From Pirellulales bacterium (lineage in GTDB: Bacteria > Planctomycetota > Planctomycetia > Pirellulales > JACPPG01), in the NCBI GenBank assembly GCA_036499395.1, contig DASYDW010000135.1:1-64000 (forward strand): a stretch of 64,000 nt of DNA, in the 5' to 3' direction. The notes beneath the pieces were generated by a model, which saw only the letters and a list, made by a program, of their open reading frames with translations, was not told where the DNA came from and did not search any database. Every line of letters starts with the position of its first letter. Position 1 is the stretch's first letter. The position numbers and the translations under genes are program-made. Below, in pieces: positions 36,625 through 45,739 of the stretch.

Positions 36625-37416
36625 ATGACCGACTTTCAAACGATCACGCTCGAAGTTGACCCGGTTGGTGTGGCGCGCCTGACGCTCAATCGGCCCGAGG
36701 CGCGCAATGCCATGTCGCAGCAGATGATTCGCGACCTGCGTGCCGCGACCGATCGGCTGGCTGCGGACAGCACGGTGCGCGTCGTCGTGCTTTCGGGCGC
36801 TGGCGATCATTTTTGCGCCGGCGGCGATTTGAAGGAGATGCAAGTCCAGGCGAAACGTTCGCGGGCCGAGCGGATTGCCGACGCGACCGAGCTGGCGACG
36901 CTGCTTGCCGAGTTGGATAGCCTGCCGCGGCCGATCGTGGGGCGGATCAACGGTTCAGCCTTTGGGGGCGGCCTGGGACTGATTTCGATTTGCGATATCG
37001 CGATTGGCGTGACCACGGCCCGGTACTGTTTGACCGAGGTGCGGCTAGGATTGGTGCCGGCCACGATCTCGCCCTATGTCGTGGCGAAGCTGGGTGTGCC
37101 GCGTGCGCGGCGCGTGATGCTGAATGCCACGGACATGGACGGTGCCGCGGCCGTACGCTGGGGATTGCTGGACGACGTTGTCGAGCCATCGGTTTTGGAC
37201 GCCGCGATCCATCGTGAAATCGCTGCATTCTTGCGCTGCGCGCCGGGGGCCGTGGCCGATTGCAAGCGGCTCATCGCGTTTGTCAGTAATCACGAAACGG
37301 CAGAGAATATTTTGTACACGACCGAGCAACTGGCCGACCGTTGGGAAAGTGCGGAACTCGCCGAGGGGATCGCGGCATTTCTGCAAAAACGGAAGGCCGC
37401 CTGGAACACGGATTAA
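36625..37416 (+). CDS. Enoyl-CoA hydratase, methylglutaconyl-CoA-hydratase-like
   Basis: A 263-residue crotonase. The oxyanion hole is in FCAGGDLKEM (63-72) and GSAFGGGLGL (110-119), and the catalytic glutamate is E138 in LTEVRLGLVPATISPYV. That last string is closer to LiuC/AUH and AtuE hydratases than to general FadB-type enzymes. Together with the carboxylase subunits and AtuA on the opposite strand it fits the hydration step after carboxylation in leucine/isovalerate or acyclic terpene degradation. Isovaleryl-CoA dehydrogenase and HMG-CoA lyase genes are absent from the window. Confidence 0.88.
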   Translation: MTDFQTITLEVDPVGVARLTLNRPEARNAMSQQMIRDLRAATDRLAADSTVRVVVLSGAGDHFCAGGDLKEMQVQAKRSRAERIADATELATLLAELDSLPRPIVGRINGSAFGGGLGLISICDIAIGVTTARYCLTEVRLGLVPATISPYVVAKLGVPRARRVMLNATDMDGAAAVRWGLLDDVVEPSVLDAAIHREIAAFLRCAPGAVADCKRLIAFVSNHETAENILYTTEQLADRWESAELAEGIAAFLQKRKAAWNTD

Positions 37417-37529
37417 CGATTCTTGATGCGAACTTTGCATGGCATGGGCTTTCTGCAGAAGTCGCGTTGGATATCGCCGATTGGTCCGGATATCCGGCGG
37501 CAGGGATTGTCTGAACATTGTTTTCTACA

Positions 37530-37555
37530 GGCCCGGGAATAAACCGGGCCGTTTT
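37530..37555 (+). terminator. Rho-independent terminator after the hydratase gene
   Basis: A perfect seven-base-pair stem GGCCCGG/CCGGGCC (37530-37536 and 37544-37550) with loop GAATAAA is followed by GTTTTGG. It separates the acyl-CoA operon from the lipoprotein gene. Confidence 0.7.
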
Positions 37556-37648
37556 GGAATCTAAAGTTTGGTGAGAGCGGCGGGCCGGGGGTCCGTCGTT
37601 CTGTGGGGGGTTCGCCGATTTTATTGCCTGAGAAAGGATCGTGTTGTT

Positions 37649-37930
37649 ATGAAGAAGTTTATTGGAACGTTGATGGTTTTGAGCGCTGTCAGCTTGGTCG
37701 GTTGCGCCGAAGCCAAGAAGGCCGGCAAGGCCGAAGCCGACAAGGCTGCCGCCGCTGCTCACGAAGCTGGTGACAAGGCCAAGGAAGCTGGTGAGCACGC
37801 TGTCGATGCGGCCCATAAGGCCGGTGAGGCCGTGGTCGAAGAGACGAAGTCCGTCGGCGAGAAGCTGAAGGGTGCCGCTGAAGGCGCTGTCGACGGTGCC
37901 AAAGAAGGCGCGGCTGACGCTCCTAAGTAG
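37649..37930 (+). CDS. Small Ala/Lys/Glu-rich lipoprotein with LEA-like repeats
   Basis: A 93-residue protein with a lipoprotein signal (MKKFIGTLMVLSAVSLVGC, lipidation at C19). The mature part is almost only Ala, Lys, Glu, Gly and Asp, in imperfect 11-residue periods such as AGDKAKEAGEHAVDAAHKAGE. This is the pattern of amphipathic, hydrophilic LEA-like or Lpp-like helices. It could be a stress or envelope-spacing protein. AAAGGA at about 37633-37638 precedes the ATG at 37649. It is bounded by terminators on both sides, so it is an independent, possibly highly expressed unit. No catalytic role is expected. Confidence 0.8.
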   Translation: MKKFIGTLMVLSAVSLVGCAEAKKAGKAEADKAAAAAHEAGDKAKEAGEHAVDAAHKAGEAVVEETKSVGEKLKGAAEGAVDGAKEGAADAPK

Positions 37931-37940
37931 TCTGAAAATT

Positions 37941-37957
37941 CTCCGCGTATCGCGGAG
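37941..37957 (+). terminator. Stem-loop just after the lipoprotein gene
   Basis: A perfect seven-pair stem CTCCGCG/CGCGGAG with a TAT loop lies 11 bases after the stop codon. There is no U-tract, so it may protect the mRNA end rather than terminate. Confidence 0.45.
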
Positions 37958-37970
37958 CGCATAACAAATA

Positions 37971-38012
37971 CTGGCCGCCGGGCGAATGGCCCTGGCGGCC
38001 AGTTGCGTTTTG
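37971..38012 (+). terminator. Terminator hairpin between the converging units
   Basis: A nine-pair stem CTGGCCGCC/GGCGGCCAG (37971-37979 and 37994-38002) with an inner GGG/CCC pairing is followed by TTGCGTTTT. It could end lipoprotein transcription, and, read on the other strand, lies just past the atuA stop. Confidence 0.6.
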
Positions 38013-38045
38013 TGAGCGTCGGCTGTGCGCGGAGATCCTTCGACG

Positions 38046-39833
38046 TTACTTCGGTGCGTCGACCAGCAGCACTTCCGGCAGGTCGATCAGTCGCGAGCGC
38101 AGAAATTCACCCAGGCTCTTGGCCTGTGCGTCGGGCCGCGTCGACGAGGAAACGCCCTCGCCCAACAGCCCCACGACGACGAAGTTCAACGCCTTGAGCA
38201 GGGGAAATTCGAAACGTCGCACCACCAGCTCCGTCGCCTCGGGCACGAGCAGCTTGAACTGATCGACGTTCAGGAACGAGTTCAGCCAGTCGTAGCCACG
38301 ATCGCTGCGGGCCCAGACGCCAACGTTGGCGTTCCCACCTTTATCCCCTGACCGCGCACCGAAGATGGTTCCTAGCGGAACGCGTTTCGTCGTGCCACCA
38401 ACGGCGTCTTTCGGGATGGGCATCTCGCCGGTGTCCGGTGGGTTGATGATGCCACCGGCGGTTGGGGCGGGGGGCACGGCGATCGATTTACCGTCGGGCA
38501 GGATCACCTTGTATTCCGGCACAGCGGCGGGCACGAGCGCCGGCCAATAGACGCCATACGGAGTAGCTTCTTGCGGCGGCGTGGTGCAGTAGAAACCCGG
38601 GAAGCTGGCCAGCACCATTTCGACCACGGCGTTCGAGAAGGCGCGGCCCACGCGTTTCGGATCCTGCCCCTTGGCGGTGACTCGCAGTTGAGCGCTGGCC
38701 TCGGGATTGGTCGATGCGTCAGGCTTGTCGCTTCGCACGAGGTCGAAATCGAGCGCGTCGAATTTGTCGGGGCCGCCAAGTTCCTTGATCAAGGTGCGAC
38801 GGGCCAGATCGGCTTTGGCCTCGATATCCAACCCGGTCAGGATAAATGTCATCGAGTTGCGGAATCCGCCCAGGTAATTGATGCAGACCTTGACCCGGTC
38901 GGGCGCAGGTTCGCCGCGCACGCCGGAGATCAATACTCGATCCGGTCCCTGTTGCGCGAGCTGAATCGTGTCGAAACGGGTAACGACGTCGGGATTCAAA
39001 TAGCGGGTCCCGTCAATTTCATAAAGCAGTTGCGCGGTCACGGTGCCGACCGAAACGAGGCCCCCCGTGCCGGGATGTTTAGTGATAACGCTCGAGCCGT
39101 CGGCATGCATCTCGGCCAGCGGAAAGCCGGGATGTTCGAGCCCCGGCACCTCGCGAAAGAACGCGTAGTTTCCGCCGGTCGCTTGCGCGCCGCATTCCAG
39201 CACGTGCCCGGTCACGACGGCGCCGGCCAAACGATCCCAGTCGGTACGCTGCCAGCCGAAATGATAGGCGGCCGGGCCCACGACCACCGATGCATCAGTG
39301 ACGCGTGGGCAGACCACGATATTCGCGCCGTGCGAAAGCGCCTCGACAATGCCCCACGCACCGAGATAAGCGTTGGCGGTCAGTGGCGGGGCTTTCAACT
39401 CGGCCAATGGACGGCCCGTATCGAGATGCCGCAGCTCTTCGCCGCCGGCGCGCAGCGCTGGCAGCTTCGGCAATAAGTTATCCCCTTCGATATGGGCGAT
39501 CGAAGTTTTGATGCCCAGCTTATCGGCCAGGGCGTGTAGCTCGCCCGCGAGGCCGGCTGGATTCAAGCCGCCGGCATCCGTCACGATTTTTACGCCCCGC
39601 TCCATCGCCAGGCCGAGTACGACTTCCATTTGCCGCAGGAAGGTCGTGGCGTACCCCTTCGTGGCTTCCTTCTGCTGCGACTTGAAGAGGATCAACATCG
39701 TCAGCTCGGCCAGATAATCGCCGGTGAGATAATCGATCGGTCCCCCTTCCAGCATCTCGCGCGCGGCCGACAGGCGGTCGCCATAGAAACCTGAACAATT
39801 GGCGATACGCAGCGGTTGCGACTGGGCCGACAT
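38046..39833 (-). CDS. atuA: AtuA-family protein (DUF1446), acyclic terpene utilisation
   Basis: A 595-residue protein of the AtuA family. It starts with IANCSGFYGDRLSAAREML and carries the family strings IDYLTGDYLAELTMLIL, VTDAGGLNPAGLAGEL, VVCPRVTDASVVVGPAAY and, near the C-terminus, GARSGDKGGNANVGVWA, which belongs to a domain that is separate in some homologs. In Pseudomonas, atuA is required for growth on citronellol/geraniol and clusters with geranyl-CoA carboxylase, but its reaction is unknown. Here it lies 142 bases from the carboxylase alpha gene on the same strand, so the same association is preserved. Confidence 0.9.
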   Translation of the reverse strand: MSAQSQPLRIANCSGFYGDRLSAAREMLEGGPIDYLTGDYLAELTMLILFKSQQKEATKGYATTFLRQMEVVLGLAMERGVKIVTDAGGLNPAGLAGELHALADKLGIKTSIAHIEGDNLLPKLPALRAGGEELRHLDTGRPLAELKAPPLTANAYLGAWGIVEALSHGANIVVCPRVTDASVVVGPAAYHFGWQRTDWDRLAGAVVTGHVLECGAQATGGNYAFFREVPGLEHPGFPLAEMHADGSSVITKHPGTGGLVSVGTVTAQLLYEIDGTRYLNPDVVTRFDTIQLAQQGPDRVLISGVRGEPAPDRVKVCINYLGGFRNSMTFILTGLDIEAKADLARRTLIKELGGPDKFDALDFDLVRSDKPDASTNPEASAQLRVTAKGQDPKRVGRAFSNAVVEMVLASFPGFYCTTPPQEATPYGVYWPALVPAAVPEYKVILPDGKSIAVPPAPTAGGIINPPDTGEMPIPKDAVGGTTKRVPLGTIFGARSGDKGGNANVGVWARSDRGYDWLNSFLNVDQFKLLVPEATELVVRRFEFPLLKALNFVVVGLLGEGVSSSTRPDAQAKSLGEFLRSRLIDLPEVLLVDAPK

Positions 39834-39975
39834 AGAACATTCCTACAAGCGGGGGGAACAGAACTTTGAAATGGGTGCCCGGCGGACAAAAGCCGTCGAG
39901 CATGCGCCACGAGAAACCGTCATTCTATCGACCGAGCCCGTGGTATGGGAAAGCCCTCAGTCCTGCCGCCGGTGT

Positions 39976-41949
39976 TCAGGTGCTTTCCTCGATGACGGCC
40001 AGCACCGTCCGGGCCTCGACGTGCATCGCCTTTTGCGCGTGTAGTGCGGTAACGCGTCCTGCCGCGGGGGCCGTGACCGGGTAGAGCATTTTCATCGATT
40101 CGATCACGACCAGCACGTCACCGGCCGCCACGTGATCGCCGACCGCTACTTTCACCGCGTCCACCACACCAGGGAGGGGCGCCACGAGCGAGCCCGGCTG
40201 TACCTCTTCCTCGGCCGTGGGGAAACGAGGCAACTCGACGAGCACCGACGAACCGAGTGGGCTGTCGACATAATGTGTGTCGTCAACGCGATGGACGTCA
40301 TAAGAGCGAAGAATTTCGTCCGCCTCGAGTTCCACATGCTCGCCACAGCAGCGACCGACGCGAATTCCGGTGAGCGCTTCGCCATCGATCGATAGGCTTA
40401 GTGTGCCGCGCGACCAGCGATAGGCGACCTCGATCTCGCCATGGGTGCCCTGGAACTTCACCGTCTCGTATTGCGAAGGATTGTTGCGCCAGCCGGCAGG
40501 AATCGTGGACAGCACCGGTGCGTCCGCATGCCGCTGCGTTGCCGCCGCCAGAGCCGCCGCGGCGGCGTGCAGTTTCTCGCCGGCCGTGTCGCACAGCGGT
40601 GCCGAAAGTTCGGCGGCCGGATGTCGTTCGAGGAAATGCGTGTCGGTCTCGCCGGCCAGAAATTGCGGATGACGCAGAATACGCACCAGCAATTCGCGAT
40701 TCGTGTGCGGGCCGTGGATCTGCGAGCGGGCCAAGGTTGCACTGAGCGCCCGCGCGGCTTCGGCGCGTGTCGGCGCATGGACAATCACTTTCGCCAGCAT
40801 CGGGTCGTAGTACGACGTGATGGTCGAACCATCGACGACACCCGACTCGAGCCGGATGCCCGGACCAGTGGGGACGCGAAAGCGATGCAATCGGCCTGTC
40901 GATGGTGCGTATCCGTGCGCGGGATCCTCGGCGTACAGCCGCACCTCGATGGAATGTCCTAGGGGTTTCGCCTGCCAGACCTCGGGGGGCAATGCATGGC
41001 CCTGCGCGACCAGAATCTGCAAACGAACCAGGTCGAGGCCGAGAATCTCCTCGGTCACGGGATGTTCGACTTGCAGCCGCGTGTTGACTTCCAGGAAGTA
41101 AAACTTGCCATCCGGCGCGAGCAGAAATTCAACGGTGCCGGCGCTCGTGTAACCGATCGCCTGGCCGGCTCGGACGGCGGCACTGCAAATGGCGCCGCGC
41201 AGCTTCTCATCGAGCGCGACCGAGGGGGCTTCTTCGACAATCTTTTGATGTCGGCGCTGGATCGAGCATTCGCGCTCGAGCAGATGGATGATATTGCCGT
41301 GCGTATCGCCGAAGATTTGTACTTCGATGTGGCGCGGCGCGTCGACATACGGCTCTAGAAATACCGTCGAGTCGCCGAACGCCGACAGTGCTTCGCGCTG
41401 CGCCGCCTCGACCGCTGCCGGCAATTCGGACGCGTTCCGCACGATGCGCATGCCGCGTCCACCGCCGCCGGCCGACGCTTTGACCAAAATGGCCGGACCG
41501 AGTGTCGCGGCCTCGCGCGCCAAATCCGCGGCGGATTGAGTGGTGACCGCGATGCTGGACAGCACCGCGACCCCCGAATCCTGCATGCGGCGCTTGGCCT
41601 CGATCTTCGAGCCCATCGCGGCAATGGCGTCGGGCGTGGGGCCGATAAACGTCAGGCCGGCCTGGCCGACGCGGCGTGCGAAGTCGGCATTCTCCGAAAG
41701 AAAACCATAGCCCGGATGGACCGCATCGGCGCCCGTCAGTTGCACGGCCTTCAGCAGTGCGTCGACATTTAAATACGTTTCGGCGCTGGACGCGCCCGCG
41801 AGCGGCACCGTTTCATCCGCCTCGCGCACGAACGGCGCGTCCCTGTCCGGTTCTGAGCAGACGGCGACCGTCGCGATACCCATCTCGCGACAGGTGCGCA
41901 TGATACGGCGGGCGATTTCGCCACGATTTGCAATCAGGATCTTCTTCAT
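39976..41949 (-). CDS. Acyl-CoA carboxylase alpha chain (biotin carboxylase plus carrier domain)
   Basis: A 657-residue fusion of biotin carboxylase (1-450), a linking BT-like domain and a C-terminal biotinyl domain with K620 in E-S-M-K-M. The ATP-grasp loop [29 protein letters not shown] and [18 protein letters not shown] are intact. This layout belongs to methylcrotonyl-, geranyl- and propionyl-CoA carboxylases, not to fatty-acid acetyl-CoA carboxylase. The ATG at 41949 is chosen because the frame further upstream runs through the end of the beta-chain gene, whose stop is only two bases before it. AtuA and the hydratase suggest methylcrotonyl- or geranyl-CoA as substrate. Confidence 0.92.
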   Translation of the reverse strand: MKKILIANRGEIARRIMRTCREMGIATVAVCSEPDRDAPFVREADETVPLAGASSAETYLNVDALLKAVQLTGADAVHPGYGFLSENADFARRVGQAGLTFIGPTPDAIAAMGSKIEAKRRMQDSGVAVLSSIAVTTQSAADLAREAATLGPAILVKASAGGGGRGMRIVRNASELPAAVEAAQREALSAFGDSTVFLEPYVDAPRHIEVQIFGDTHGNIIHLLERECSIQRRHQKIVEEAPSVALDEKLRGAICSAAVRAGQAIGYTSAGTVEFLLAPDGKFYFLEVNTRLQVEHPVTEEILGLDLVRLQILVAQGHALPPEVWQAKPLGHSIEVRLYAEDPAHGYAPSTGRLHRFRVPTGPGIRLESGVVDGSTITSYYDPMLAKVIVHAPTRAEAARALSATLARSQIHGPHTNRELLVRILRHPQFLAGETDTHFLERHPAAELSAPLCDTAGEKLHAAAAALAAATQRHADAPVLSTIPAGWRNNPSQYETVKFQGTHGEIEVAYRWSRGTLSLSIDGEALTGIRVGRCCGEHVELEADEILRSYDVHRVDDTHYVDSPLGSSVLVELPRFPTAEEEVQPGSLVAPLPGVVDAVKVAVGDHVAAGDVLVVIESMKMLYPVTAPAAGRVTALHAQKAMHVEARTVLAVIEEST

Positions 41950-41951
41950 TT

Positions 41952-43556
41952 TTACATGCGAAAGACGCCCCACTGCCGCGTGCCTTGCACCACGTTGGAA
42001 TGGCAGGCCGAAAGGGCGATGCCCAGCACTGTGCGCGTATCGCGTGGGTCGATGATGCCGTCGTCGTAAATCCGCGCGCTCGTATATTCGGCGAGCGACT
42101 CTTTTTCGATCTGATTTTCGATAAAGGCCCGCTGCATCTTGTCGGCCTGCTCGTCGAACGGCCGGCCCGCCTCGGCCGCGGCGGCACGACTGACGATCGA
42201 CATCACGCCGGCCAATTGCTGCGGACCCATGACGGCCGTCTTGCTGTTGGGCCAGATGAACACAAAGCGCGGATTGTAAGCCCGGCCGCACATGCCGTAA
42301 TTTCCGGCGCCGTACGAAGCGCCGATCTGCAGCGTGACGTGCGGCACCGTGCTATTCGAGACGGCGTTGATCATCATGGCGCCATGCTTGATGATGCCGC
42401 GCTGCTCGTATTCCTTGCCCACCATGTAGCCGGTCACGTTTTGAATGAACACCAGCGGCACGTCGTTACGATTGGCCAACTGGATGAACTGCGTGGCCTT
42501 TTGGGCTTCCTCAGAGAACAGCACGCCGCGCGCGTTCGCCAAGATGCCCACCGGAAAACCGTGGATCGACGCCCAACCGGTCACCAGGCTGGTGCCGTAG
42601 AGTGGTTTGTATTCGTCGAATTGCGAACCATCGACGACGCGGGCCAGGATCTCATAAATATCGGCCGGAACCTTCAAGTCCGACGGGGCAAGCCCGAGCA
42701 AGTCTTCGGCGTCGTACAATGGTTCAGCGACGTGGCCGCTCGGCGCCGGGCCGTGCTTGCGCCAGTTGAGGTTGGCCATGATCTGCCGGCCCAAGCGCAG
42801 CGCGTCGAGTTCATCGTTGGCCAGGAAATCCGACAGGCCCGAGACGCGGGCGTGCATCTCGGCTCCGCCCAATTCTTCGTCGGTCGATTCTTCGCCAGTG
42901 GCCATCTTCACCAGCGGCGGGCCGCCGAGAAACACCTTTGCACGGCCGCGGACGAAGACCGAGTAATCGCACATCGCGGGGTTGTACGCGCCGCCGGCCG
43001 TGGAATTGCCGAACACCAGGGCAAGTGTCGGAATGTTCATGGCCGAGAGCTGCGTCAAATCGCGAAACACGGCGCCCCCCGGCACGAAGATCTCGGCCTG
43101 CCGGGGCAAATCCGCTCCGCCCGATTCGACCAGAAAGATAACAGGCAGCCGGTTTTGCCGCGCGATGGCGAGCGCCCGCATGGATTTCGCGAGCGAATAG
43201 GGATTCACCGCGCCGCCGCGTACCGTGGGGTCATTGCCGGTAATGACGCATTCGACGCCGGACACGACGCCGATCCCGCCGACGCCGGAACCGCCGACAT
43301 GATATTCGGTGCCGGCAGCGGCGACGCTCGACAATTCGAGGAACGGCGAATCGCGATCGACGAGCAGCTCGACGCGCTCGCGCGCCAGCAGCTTGCCTCG
43401 CTTGTGATGCCGCTCGGTGTATTTCGGTCCGCCACCGGCGCGAGCCCCTTCGAGCAGCTTGTTCAGCTCTTCGATCTGGGATGTGAGCGCGGCGCGATTT
43501 GCCTGAAATGCGGCCGCGTTACGATCGATTTTGGAACGAAGCACCGAACGCGTCAC
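41952..43556 (-). CDS. Acyl-CoA carboxylase beta chain (carboxyltransferase)
   Basis: A 534-residue carboxyltransferase that moves CO2 from biotin to an acyl-CoA. It has the N-terminal GGGPKYTERHHKRGKLLARER segment, FLVESGGADLPRQAEIF, IPTLALVFGNSTAGGAY and, in the C-terminal half, NVTGYMVGKEYEQRGIIKHG and GASYGAGNYGMCGRAY. These strings match methylcrotonyl-CoA and geranyl-CoA carboxylase beta subunits. It is the first gene of the minus-strand run beta-alpha-atuA; its stop codon is followed almost at once by the alpha-chain ATG, so the two should be made in equal amounts. Confidence 0.94.
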   Translation of the reverse strand: MTRSVLRSKIDRNAAAFQANRAALTSQIEELNKLLEGARAGGGPKYTERHHKRGKLLARERVELLVDRDSPFLELSSVAAAGTEYHVGGSGVGGIGVVSGVECVITGNDPTVRGGAVNPYSLAKSMRALAIARQNRLPVIFLVESGGADLPRQAEIFVPGGAVFRDLTQLSAMNIPTLALVFGNSTAGGAYNPAMCDYSVFVRGRAKVFLGGPPLVKMATGEESTDEELGGAEMHARVSGLSDFLANDELDALRLGRQIMANLNWRKHGPAPSGHVAEPLYDAEDLLGLAPSDLKVPADIYEILARVVDGSQFDEYKPLYGTSLVTGWASIHGFPVGILANARGVLFSEEAQKATQFIQLANRNDVPLVFIQNVTGYMVGKEYEQRGIIKHGAMMINAVSNSTVPHVTLQIGASYGAGNYGMCGRAYNPRFVFIWPNSKTAVMGPQQLAGVMSIVSRAAAAEAGRPFDEQADKMQRAFIENQIEKESLAEYTSARIYDDGIIDPRDTRTVLGIALSACHSNVVQGTRQWGVFRM

Positions 43557-43773
43557 GACCAGCGAATCTCCCTCGAATGAGCGAGCAACGAAACCCCTCG
43601 CGCGGCTAGTTGGGAACGGTAACGGCGCGGCCGAGCGGCGTCAACTGGCTGACCGGCAGAATATCGCTTGTCCGCTGGGATCGGGGCCGTGCCCGTGTTG
43701 CTGCAACGCGCGGGGGGCAAACGGTATGCTGTGTGAAAGATCGTTCCACCTTTCATAGATCGCGCTCGCCGCC

Positions 43774-44766
43774 ATGGCCACGAACCTTACTCCGCAATAT
43801 CACAAGGCTGAAGAAGCCTATCGCCGGGCCACCACGGTCGACGAGGAACTGAAATGGCTCGAGGTGATGTTCCGCGAGATGCCGAAGCACAAAGCTTCGG
43901 AAAAACTGCAGTCGGACCTCAAGCAAAAGATCAGTCGGGCGAAGAAAGAGGTCGAAGCCGCGAAAAAAACGCCGGCCAAGCAGACCGGCGTCAAGATTCC
44001 GCGGCAGGGGGCCGGCACAGTGTTGCTCGTGGGCGGGCCCAACGCGGGCAAAAGCCAACTGTTGGCCGCGCTAACCCGGGCCACGCCCGAGATCGCGCCG
44101 TATCCCTTCACGACGCGCATACCCTTGCCAGGCATGATGACTTGGGAAGATGTGCAGGTGCAATTGATCGACACCCCGCCGATCACGCCCGACATCTTCG
44201 AAACCTACATGCAGGGACTGATTCGCGGCGCGGACCTGGTGCTGCTGCTGGTCGATCTGGGAAGCGATGAAGGAATCGACGAGTGCCAGGCCGTGCTCGA
44301 CAAGCTGGGCACAACGAAGACGCGCCTGGCGCGGACTTCGCACCTGGACGAGGACGACATCGGCCTGTCATTTACACAGACACTGTTGGTGCCGAACAAG
44401 ATCGACCTGGAAGACGCCTCGATTCGGCTCGAACTGATGCACGAATCGAAGCAATGGGATTTCGCCGAGTTCGTCGTCTCGGCCCAGGTCGGCACAGGCC
44501 TGGAAGAATTACGCACGGCCAGCTACCAGGCACTCGACGTGATGCGCGTCTACACAAAGCATCCCAAGGCGAAAGGCCCAGACTACGAGCGACCATTCAC
44601 GCTACGCCGCGGCGGCACCGTGGCCGACGTCGCGGCGCTGGTACACAAAGACTTCGCCGAGCAATTGAAGACCGCCCGCGTCTGGGGCGCCGGCGTCCAC
44701 GACGGCACGCCCGTAAAAGGGGACCACGTGCTCTCAGACAAAGACGTAATAGAGCTGCATATTTAA
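43774..44766 (+). CDS. TGS-domain GTPase of the DRG/Obg group
   Basis: A 330-residue TRAFAC GTPase. An N-terminal coiled or helical arm (1-70) is rich in Lys and Glu. The G domain has G1 GGPNAGKS (87-94), G3 in LIDTPPITPD and G4 NKID. The C-terminal TGS domain (about 262-330) ends in KGDHVLSDKDVIELHI, as in DRG proteins. It lacks the HxxxY insertion and the N-terminal Obg fold. Relatives bind ribosomes or RNA; the role of this version is not known. It is a single gene, divergent from the carboxylase operon. Confidence 0.88.
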   Translation: MATNLTPQYHKAEEAYRRATTVDEELKWLEVMFREMPKHKASEKLQSDLKQKISRAKKEVEAAKKTPAKQTGVKIPRQGAGTVLLVGGPNAGKSQLLAALTRATPEIAPYPFTTRIPLPGMMTWEDVQVQLIDTPPITPDIFETYMQGLIRGADLVLLLVDLGSDEGIDECQAVLDKLGTTKTRLARTSHLDEDDIGLSFTQTLLVPNKIDLEDASIRLELMHESKQWDFAEFVVSAQVGTGLEELRTASYQALDVMRVYTKHPKAKGPDYERPFTLRRGGTVADVAALVHKDFAEQLKTARVWGAGVHDGTPVKGDHVLSDKDVIELHI

Positions 44767-44989
44767 GCGGAGCTAGATATTTAAATGGAACTGCCGACTT
44801 AGCCTTGGCCTTCGCGGAAACCACTGGGGGGCGGGCGTCCCGCCCGCCTTGTACTCTTGGTCTCAAAAAAATTCGTTCTCCCCATAAGAAACCATGCGAT
44901 CATAAAACGAGTCGATCATTAAAACCCCTCTCCCTTCGGGAGAGGGCAGGGTGAGGGGCTCCGCTTTCAATCTCGCCAGGACACAGCGC
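44767..44989. repeat. Intergenic REP-like palindromes
   Basis: The gap holds GGCGGGC/GCCCGCC with a GTCCC loop (44830-44848) and a second element with CCCTCTCCC/GGGAGAGGG around TTC followed by CAGGGTGAGGGG (about 44925-44958). The second type recurs at about 46761-46804 and 47587-47630. Confidence 0.6.
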
Positions 44990-45721
44990 ATGGCCAAGGC
45001 TCAAACAACAAAGTTAGCAAACCGCAGCAAGCCACGCACGCTCGATTGGGCGGCAATCTCCACAGAGCTGGACGAGTACGGCTGCGCGACCACCGAACCA
45101 CTCCTCACCCTACGGCAGTGCGCCACGCTGCGTAAGTCATTCGCGGACGACTCGCATTTTCGCAAGACGATCGTCATGGCCCGGCATGGGTATGGCCGCG
45201 GCGTGTACAAGTATTTCGATTATCCACTGCCCGAGCTGGTTGCCGAACTGCGGTCCGAGCTTTACCCGGCCCTTGCGGAAATCGCCAATCGTTGGAACGC
45301 GGCATTGCGACGTGAGCAGCGCTTCCCTGCCGATCACGCGGCATTTCTAAACCGCTGCCACGCGGCTGGGCAGGAGCGGCCGACGCCGCTGGTGCTGCGC
45401 TACGAGACGGGCGATTTCAATTGTTTGCACCAGGATGTGTACGGCGAGCATGTCTTCCCGTTGCAGGTGGCGATCTTGCTGTCGGACTCGACCCGCGATT
45501 TCACCGGCGGCGAATTCGTGCTGACCGAGCAGCGGCCCCGTAAGCAATCGCGCGTCGAAGTGGTGCCGCTACGACAAGGAGAAGGGGTAATCTTTCCCGT
45601 GCAGGCTCGTCCGGCAAGCGGAACGCGCGGCATCTACCGGGCGAACATGCGGCACGGCGTCAGCCGATTACGCAGCGGCGAGCGATTCACACTGGGAATT
45701 ATCTTTCACGACGCGAAGTGA
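44990..45721 (+). CDS. 2-oxoglutarate/Fe(II)-dependent oxygenase
   Basis: A 243-residue double-stranded beta-helix dioxygenase. The iron ligands are H147-x-D149 in NCLHQDVYGEH and H222 in NMRHGVS; R232 in ERFTLGIIFH would bind the oxoglutarate carboxylate. The segment FPLQVAILLSDSTRDFTGGEFVL is typical of the prolyl-hydroxylase-like group that modifies proteins or small molecules. The substrate is unknown. The ATG at 44990 removes an upstream piece derived from the intergenic repeat. Confidence 0.88.
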   Translation: MAKAQTTKLANRSKPRTLDWAAISTELDEYGCATTEPLLTLRQCATLRKSFADDSHFRKTIVMARHGYGRGVYKYFDYPLPELVAELRSELYPALAEIANRWNAALRREQRFPADHAAFLNRCHAAGQERPTPLVLRYETGDFNCLHQDVYGEHVFPLQVAILLSDSTRDFTGGEFVLTEQRPRKQSRVEVVPLRQGEGVIFPVQARPASGTRGIYRANMRHGVSRLRSGERFTLGIIFHDAK

Positions 45722-45739
45722 CTCTCGTTAGGCGTGAAT

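Noticed and set aside
41928-43580. A 550-codon open frame on the plus strand opposite the carboxylase beta gene
   Set aside because: It is a mirror of a strongly conserved gene in GC-rich DNA, has a low-complexity His/Arg/Asp-rich translation and no family signature.
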